From: Cristatella mucedo
Lineage: Eukaryota; Bryozoa; Phylactolaemata; Cristatellidae
Assembly: GCA_009760855.2 (NCBI GenBank)
Contig: WPIO01000005.1
Span: forward strand, 12,318,001 to 12,382,000
Length of the DNA: 64,000 bases
Direction: 5' to 3'
Within the stretch, counting starts at the first letter, position 1. Each line of letters starts with the position of its first letter. The position numbers and the translations under genes were made by a program. The notes under the pieces were generated by a model that saw only the letters and a program-made list of their open reading frames with translations, was not told the origin of the DNA and made no database searches. Below, in pieces: positions 60,201 to 64,000 of this stretch.

Positions 60201-62755
60201 TGATGGGAGATTATGTTTAGGAGCTTCTACGAGAAAGCGATTTGCAGCACAGCCGCAAATCAAGAACATCTATTCATTTCTGGAGCCTTTTGGTCATTTT
60301 TATGAATTCAGAGTCAATCCAAGTTAATTTTGATTCATTTGCTGTTCTTTCTGACTAAATGTGAAATGCAATTTGAAGTGAATCACTGTCCTGGTCATAA
60401 ATACAAAGTTTTTAAGAGATAAAGACCATTTTACATATTCCTTAGGCATAACTAATTAGGCCATAACACTTACTACTCAGGAACAAAAATTTGTTAGTCT
60501 TTATGTAGGTGACACAAGACTGAAAAAGCTCTACATCTAGGATTCAAATCCTAAAACTAAACTTTTGGTGTATACAAGCTGAAGGTCTGCGTACCACCAA
60601 AAGGTTTTAATTTTGTGTGAGAGATGACTAGATAACCGGATGTTAAGGAGCAGTGGTTCGATAGCACTCTGGAGAAGCAAGGAGGTAAGATAGATAGTGG
60701 TGGTGCAAGGGAATGGAGTTACTTGTGAGCCAGAATGAAAATCTGGAAATTGATTCCATGTTTATTGGTAGCCAGTGAGGCTCAGACAGAAGTATTACAA
60801 TGTGGCAGCTATGCTATAGGCGACAGACCAGATGAGCTGCTAATTTTTGCATCTGTTGCAGATGATTACTTGCACAGAAGGGAGTCCTGAATAAAGGGAA
60901 TGACAATAATCTAGACTAGAACTAGGCCAATTGCTTGCAACTGCATTCCTATTCAAGTGGCAAAATAATTCATAATTAAGCTACAAGTAACCGTTTTCAG
61001 CAGCAACCACAGCCCATTTCTGACCAATGTTAGATTGCGCTTCATTAAGATTAGATCCAACGAGTAGGAGGTATTAATGGCATGAATTGGGTACAAGTAC
61101 ATCAGACGGATGAGCTTCCACTTGTTAGTAATTCTTTTCGTCTTAGACTGGACTGTTATGTGGCATGGATGTGAGCAGTTTGTAAGAGATCGCCTGCATA
61201 CTTATCAGTATGACACAGTGCCTGTTTCGCTTACAGTAAGCTTCTTAGCAGGCAAGCATACAACCATTTTTAAGTTAAAACGAATTCAGACAGCAATTTT
61301 GGAGCTAGTCTGGCTAGTGGTCTGCAACCATGATGGCCATCTGAATAAAGCCTATTAGTAGAACGGAGTCTATTGTTGGAAATCTTGCCTGAGCTGTGTC
61401 TATGCATGAGGCAAACGTAATGACCACCGTTCCATTACAATGGGCAAACACAAGTCATAGCTCACTGACCACTGTAACAGTCCTAGCTTCTGAGCTGCAT
61501 ACTGCAACTTAATAACTTCCTTGTAGGATCCTCCAACTTGTGGAACCCTCCAGGCAAGCAGGATGGTTTGCCTACCACTTCTCAATGCTCAATTTCGATA
61601 TGGGCAGAGGCATGGGCACTAGCATAGATGCATTGCAACCAGCAATAGTGAAAGCACTGCTGCTATCAAACACAGAGGCAGAACTATAACAATGAAACAT
61701 GATCTTCAAAGCACAAGCAGCTGTGCAACTCCATGATTTGATAGGGGCAAATGTATCAAGTTATCCACACTTAGAGAAGCACAAGTAGAGTTGCTACAAT
61801 AATAATAATACATTTATATAGCACCTTCAAAGAAAACGTCTATTTCTCGGCACCTTACATATGCTGTAAAGGAAGCATGACCATTTGGTTAGGGATGGCA
61901 TGCATAGTGTCAACATGCATAACATGGTTAGCTGTAATATGCACAATGTCAACATGCATAAGTCTATTAAGGACACATCACAAGCACCCAGCAAATGCTG
62001 TGAGGAACAGATGCATTTTAGCTTCCTTTCAAAGGTCAAGTCAGGGTATGTCAAAGTCGGAAGTAAGTTCCAGGCTTTGAGATCATACAAATTAAAGGCA
62101 TGGTCACCAAAGGAGTTTGTTAAGCTTCTATCTGTGTGTGCCAGAAAGGAGATCAGCTTTAATGTCACGTGTTGGCTTTCCTTATACATCTTGGTGCACA
62201 CAATGGCAATCAGTGTAGTGCACGACATGTTAGCTGGCTAATTTATTAGCGGATTAAAACTAAACTTCTACCCTAAAGTGCACGTGGATTTAAGGCCTGC
62301 GGTATATATTCTATTCGGCTAAGATCTGATGCAAAAACTCAATATCAGCCTCTACATACAGTGCATGACAACTGAATAGTTCATCAGTAAACAAAAACAG
62401 CTGCTTAAAATACAACCCCAGTGAAAGAAGGTTTGCATGACGAGTATATCAGCGTATATCACCAGATTGTGCATAATACGCGGCATGCATAGATTCCAAA
62501 GTGTCTAAACAGAAGCACGCAAGAAGGATGTTAAATGCTACAAATATACAGCTGCTAATAGCCGAACAAATTACCTTCACGGCATATCCCGTTGCATTCA
62601 ATGCTTCATCCCCAATAAAGAAGTCCAAATCTTCGACACCCTTTCCTAACCGCCTAACGGTTTTATCACCGACACCGGCTGTCTCCTTTATAGCAATTGC
62701 TGATGGTATAATGAACTGAGGCTCGGTGTTACCAGCAAATCCCATTTTCGTGTAA
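46396..62755 (-). CDS. ACTR3: ARP3 (actin-related protein 3), lacking only the first coding exon
   Basis: Exons on the minus strand: 62755-62575, 56390-56280, 55903-55808, 54906-54799, 53939-53796, 53032-52859, 51901-51809, 51550-51425, 46682-46599 and 46491-46396. The total is 1213 nt, about 403 residues. Every junction is phase 0 except the first, which starts one base before YTK. ARP3 with ARP2 forms the actin-like core of the Arp2/3 complex that nucleates branched actin filaments. The match to human ARP3 is close throughout, including [62 protein letters not shown] and the C-terminal [13 protein letters not shown]. The missing N-terminal part (about 15 residues, human MAGRLPACVVDCGTG) was not found between 62.76 kb and the window end, so it lies outside. 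The last-but-two intron (46683-51424) is 4.7 kb and packed with repeats. Confidence 0.97.
46870..47300 (-). mobile_element. LINE reverse-transcriptase fragment
   Basis: The minus strand reads [20 protein letters not shown] then [20 protein letters not shown], equivalent to the KPGLD..NYRPIS..PFLSK.LE..V..QL motif at the start of the RT domain. Interrupted by frameshifts. Confidence 0.75.
47408..47550 (-). mobile_element. tRNA-derived SINE, hairpin-body type (copy H)
   Basis: Differs from copy A at only about four positions over the shared 140 bp. It is truncated before the A box. It lies in the long ARP3 intron beside a LINE fragment. Confidence 0.9.
47690..48625 (+). mobile_element. LINE family A RT-thumb region, split by a SINE
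   Basis: It reads [29 protein letters not shown] and, after the SINE at 48289-48425, [20 protein letters not shown] and [12 protein letters not shown]-like fragments. The order matches the LINE ORF2 C-terminal third. It is in an ARP3 intron. Confidence 0.75.
48289..48425 (+). mobile_element. tRNA-derived SINE, LINE-tail type (copy I)
   Basis: Best copy of this type: gtctagcggttaaggtgctc (A box), ggtcgtgggctcgagcccc (B box), then tagagattaagttctcttgg and ggcgctatatgaatgaatt, the LINE A-like end. It is inserted within a LINE A copy. Confidence 0.88.
49665..50640 (-). mobile_element. LINE family B, C-terminal third and 3' end
   Basis: The minus strand reads [89 protein letters not shown] and [19 protein letters not shown]. 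The 3' end carries taatgtaatgtaatgta. Best preserved B copy; ARP3 intron. Confidence 0.9.
50690..51215 (+). mobile_element. LINE family B C-terminal part, inverted neighbour
   Basis: It reads [20 protein letters not shown], then [13 protein letters not shown] and SSYATT. It is head-to-head with the 49,665-50,640 copy, within 50 bp. Confidence 0.8.
51236..51282. repeat. (CA)n microsatellite
   Basis: About 47 bp of CA with one cgcac interruption. In the 4.7-kb ARP3 intron. Confidence 0.97.
51425..51901 (-). CDS. ACTR3: ARP3 exons 8 and 9
   Basis: Exon 8 (51901-51809) reads [20 protein letters not shown], then [11 protein letters not shown]. Exon 9 (51550-51425) reads [20 protein letters not shown], then [21 protein letters not shown] (CA)n microsatellite lies about 140 bp into the following intron. 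Confidence 0.97.
52859..54906 (-). CDS. ACTR3: ARP3 exons 5 to 7: nucleotide-cleft core
   Basis: Exon 5 (54906-54799) reads [20 protein letters not shown], then [16 protein letters not shown], the second phosphate-binding loop. Exon 6 (53939-53796) reads [20 protein letters not shown], then [20 protein letters not shown]. Exon 7 (53032-52859) reads [20 protein letters not shown] and ends [15 protein letters not shown]. All are phase 0. Confidence 0.97.
55136..55250 (+). mobile_element. tRNA-derived SINE, LINE-tail type (copy J)
   Basis: Head ggccccaaggtaagatgctc, then gaccaaagtcgtggctcaag, tail cctggatagattaagttcta. Diverged; in an ARP3 intron. Confidence 0.75.
55808..56390 (-). CDS. ACTR3: ARP3 exons 3 and 4
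   Basis: Exon 3 (56390-56280) reads [20 protein letters not shown], then [17 protein letters not shown]. Exon 4 (55903-55808) reads [20 protein letters not shown], then [12 protein letters not shown]. Donors are CTG|GTAACC and CAG|GTGAGT. Confidence 0.97.
57085..57870 (+). mobile_element. LINE family B C-terminal part and 3' end
   Basis: [20 protein letters not shown], then [20 protein letters not shown], and 3' end cagacagagatacattacat. ARP3 intron. Confidence 0.85.
58750..59440 (+). mobile_element. LINE family A, C-terminal ORF and 3' end (best copy)
   Basis: It reads [20 protein letters not shown], then [48 protein letters not shown] and AWNSLP. This is the post-RT C-terminal end seen in CR1/L2-clade LINEs. 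The 3' UTR has the diagnostic catgctgaccctgtgcatgt, and the end is gtaaagcgcctagaaagaga...gggcgctttatc plus (ATT)n. It is in an ARP3 intron. 5' truncated. Confidence 0.9.
59520..60290 (+). pseudogene. Frameshifted relic of an uncharacterised invertebrate repeat-associated ORF
   Basis: Several frames, in order, give [11 protein letters not shown] and GPLSQ, then [14 protein letters not shown]-like [83 protein letters not shown], and EEQGNRFQ. From memory this order (LHIKLGLMK, FKYL, AKIKEGIFVGPQI, EKAAW, FLGN..., LGCNMS, HGERFHQDI) belongs to a family of predicted proteins common in aphids, Hydra and other invertebrates. Those copies are thought to be repeat-borne. At least three frameshifts and several stops make this copy dead. 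ARP3 intron. Confidence 0.6.
60600..61060 (-). mobile_element. LINE C-terminal remnant
   Basis: The minus strand reads [14 protein letters not shown] and, with stops, SLTGYQ. It is comparable to [14 protein letters not shown] and LHWLPV. Heavily mutated. ARP3 intron. Confidence 0.6.
61797..62240 (-). mobile_element. LINE family A 3' end and C-terminal remnant
   Basis: aataataatacatttatata, cggcaccttacatatgctgt, gcatgcatagtgtcaacatg, then agtaagttccaggctttgag. ARP3 intron 2. Confidence 0.75.
62575..62755 (-). CDS. ACTR3: ARP3 exon 2: nucleotide-binding subdomain
   Basis: It reads [20 protein letters not shown], then [20 protein letters not shown] and [20 protein letters not shown]. The acceptor is attttttt-a-g; the donor is GTGAAG|GTAATT. 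The single leading base completes a Gly codon carried over from an exon outside the window. Confidence 0.96.
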
Positions 62756-64000
62756 CTAAAAAAATGTAAGTACATTCAAGAAACGTAATGCATTGGCAAA
62801 GCACTTCGAAGGCGTAAGCCAGGCAACTAAAATAAAACTGCTAACATTCAAGGAAGAGATGTTTGACCGTCTATGACTGCATGCAACAACGGCACCATCA
62901 CAAAGTGGCCAATATGAACCAAGTACACACTCGGTACTGTCATGCTTAGACGGCTTTACATCTGAGATACAATGCACATGACTAATACTGTATGGTGCTC
63001 AGCATGGAAATATAGCAACAACCGCTTTTCCACCATTTTACTCAAAATACTTTCACAGAGGCCACAAGATGCCATGGTGTTTCTCCCACTGTAGCATTCC
63101 AGAGCCTGAAATTTACTGACAAGGTCGGCAACAAATGTAGGTCGAACATCCCACTTGAGCAGCCTGTCGGCATCATTCCGAAAATAATTCATGAGGATTT
63201 AGAACAGGCAAATGGCTGAGCCACTTCATCAGTACGATACCGTATTCGTCGAAAATGTTCTTTACTGGCCTGGTACTTTGCTTAGGGTTAGTCTTTCTGC
63301 CACGTATTTGTGCTTTGCAATCCAACTTGCTGGACTTGAAGGTAGACTTTTTGTTCCATAATACCTTAGATCTAATGCACAGCTCCAACATATTTCGTGG
63401 CACAGCAGCTCCAAAACCATCACTACCGTATTTTTAAAGTTGCACCCAAGAATAAGTCGCACCCTAAGGACACAATTTTTTGAAAAAGTTTTCATTGAAA
63501 AATAGTATTACTCGTATATTGCTCATTTTGCATTATCATAAGTTTGCTTTAATTATCACAGCAAGAAATTCGTCAGCAATATCACTGCTAACATCTTCAT
63601 AGTCTTCTGCAACATTATCAATGTCTGAATCGTCACTTTCCTTGTAGATTGCATCATTTTTAGTTCCATCTAGCATGTTTGAAACTCCTGTCATTTTGAA
63701 CGACTTCCCAAGAATTTCTATTTTGATGCTCTCCCAAGCATGTACAACCCATTCACAATGAGGGTACTATATCAAGTGTATTATTACTATGTTTGGGAAA
63801 AGATGCAACCTATACTGGTATAAATATGGTAATTTACTGCCAAGTTTAACAGTAGATTAAAGAAAACTACTGTTACGTCTTACTTTAATTGTTATGGCCT
63901 TGTTGATGCAGCAATGCCAGCATCACATAACAGATTGTGGTGTTTCTCACCTGCATGTCATAGCTACATGCGGCTGACCCAGAAGTATAAGTACTGGGAG

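Noticed and set aside
62760-64000. First coding exon of ARP3 (CVVDCGTG region)
   Set aside because: No minus-strand match was found in this stretch; the exon is taken to lie beyond the window.

Overview
This window is nuclear DNA from an invertebrate animal. The evidence is long GT-AG introns, three split genes with clear metazoan orthologues, and dense non-LTR retrotransposon and tRNA-derived SINE debris with many microsatellites. The phylum cannot be fixed from this sequence alone. A motile-cilium gene and a paracaspase with a death domain fit many early-branching or marine invertebrates.

Layout. (1) About 0.5-11.25 kb, minus strand: a MALT1-type paracaspase reconstructed from eleven phase-consistent exons (the most upstream is provisional). 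The order is death domain, one Ig domain, caspase-like domain with intact His/Cys dyad, then the MALT1 C-terminal Ig-like domain and a short tail. (2) About 11.3-22.1 kb: an intergenic stretch with no confidently recognised gene. It holds TG and GA microsatellites, LINE fragments, SINEs, and a CpG-containing, repeat-poor block at about 13.6-15.6 kb. (3) 22.16-46.0 kb, plus strand: a complete NME8/TXNDC3-type gene (thioredoxin plus three nucleoside-diphosphate-kinase domains and an acidic tail), an axonemal dynein-associated protein. It carries two alternative thioredoxin active-site exons, WCGPC and WCGPS. Their reading phases match so exactly that splicing both together would cause a premature stop. 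(4) 46.4-62.76 kb, minus strand: ARP3, complete except for roughly the first 15 residues, converging tail-to-tail on NME8 with 393 bp between stop codons. (5) 62.76 kb to the end: the start of ARP3 intron 1.

Repeats. Two LINE families recur. Family A ends in a 'gcgccta...gggcgctttat...(ATT)n' tail. Family B ends in a TAATG/ATGTA-like tail. A fragment of a restriction-like-endonuclease LINE sits beside a (TA)n tract. A SINE family has a tRNA-like head whose A-box/B-box interval is an 11-bp perfect palindrome. It occurs with two different bodies: a hairpin body, or a tail borrowed from LINE A. A frameshifted relic of an uncharacterised invertebrate repeat-associated ORF lies in an ARP3 intron.

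The three genes do not form one pathway: MALT1 belongs to innate-immune NF-kB signalling, NME8 to ciliary axonemes, and ARP3 to actin nucleation. Exon calls rest on reading-frame and splice-phase continuity and on recalled family sequences; no alignment or transcript data were available.
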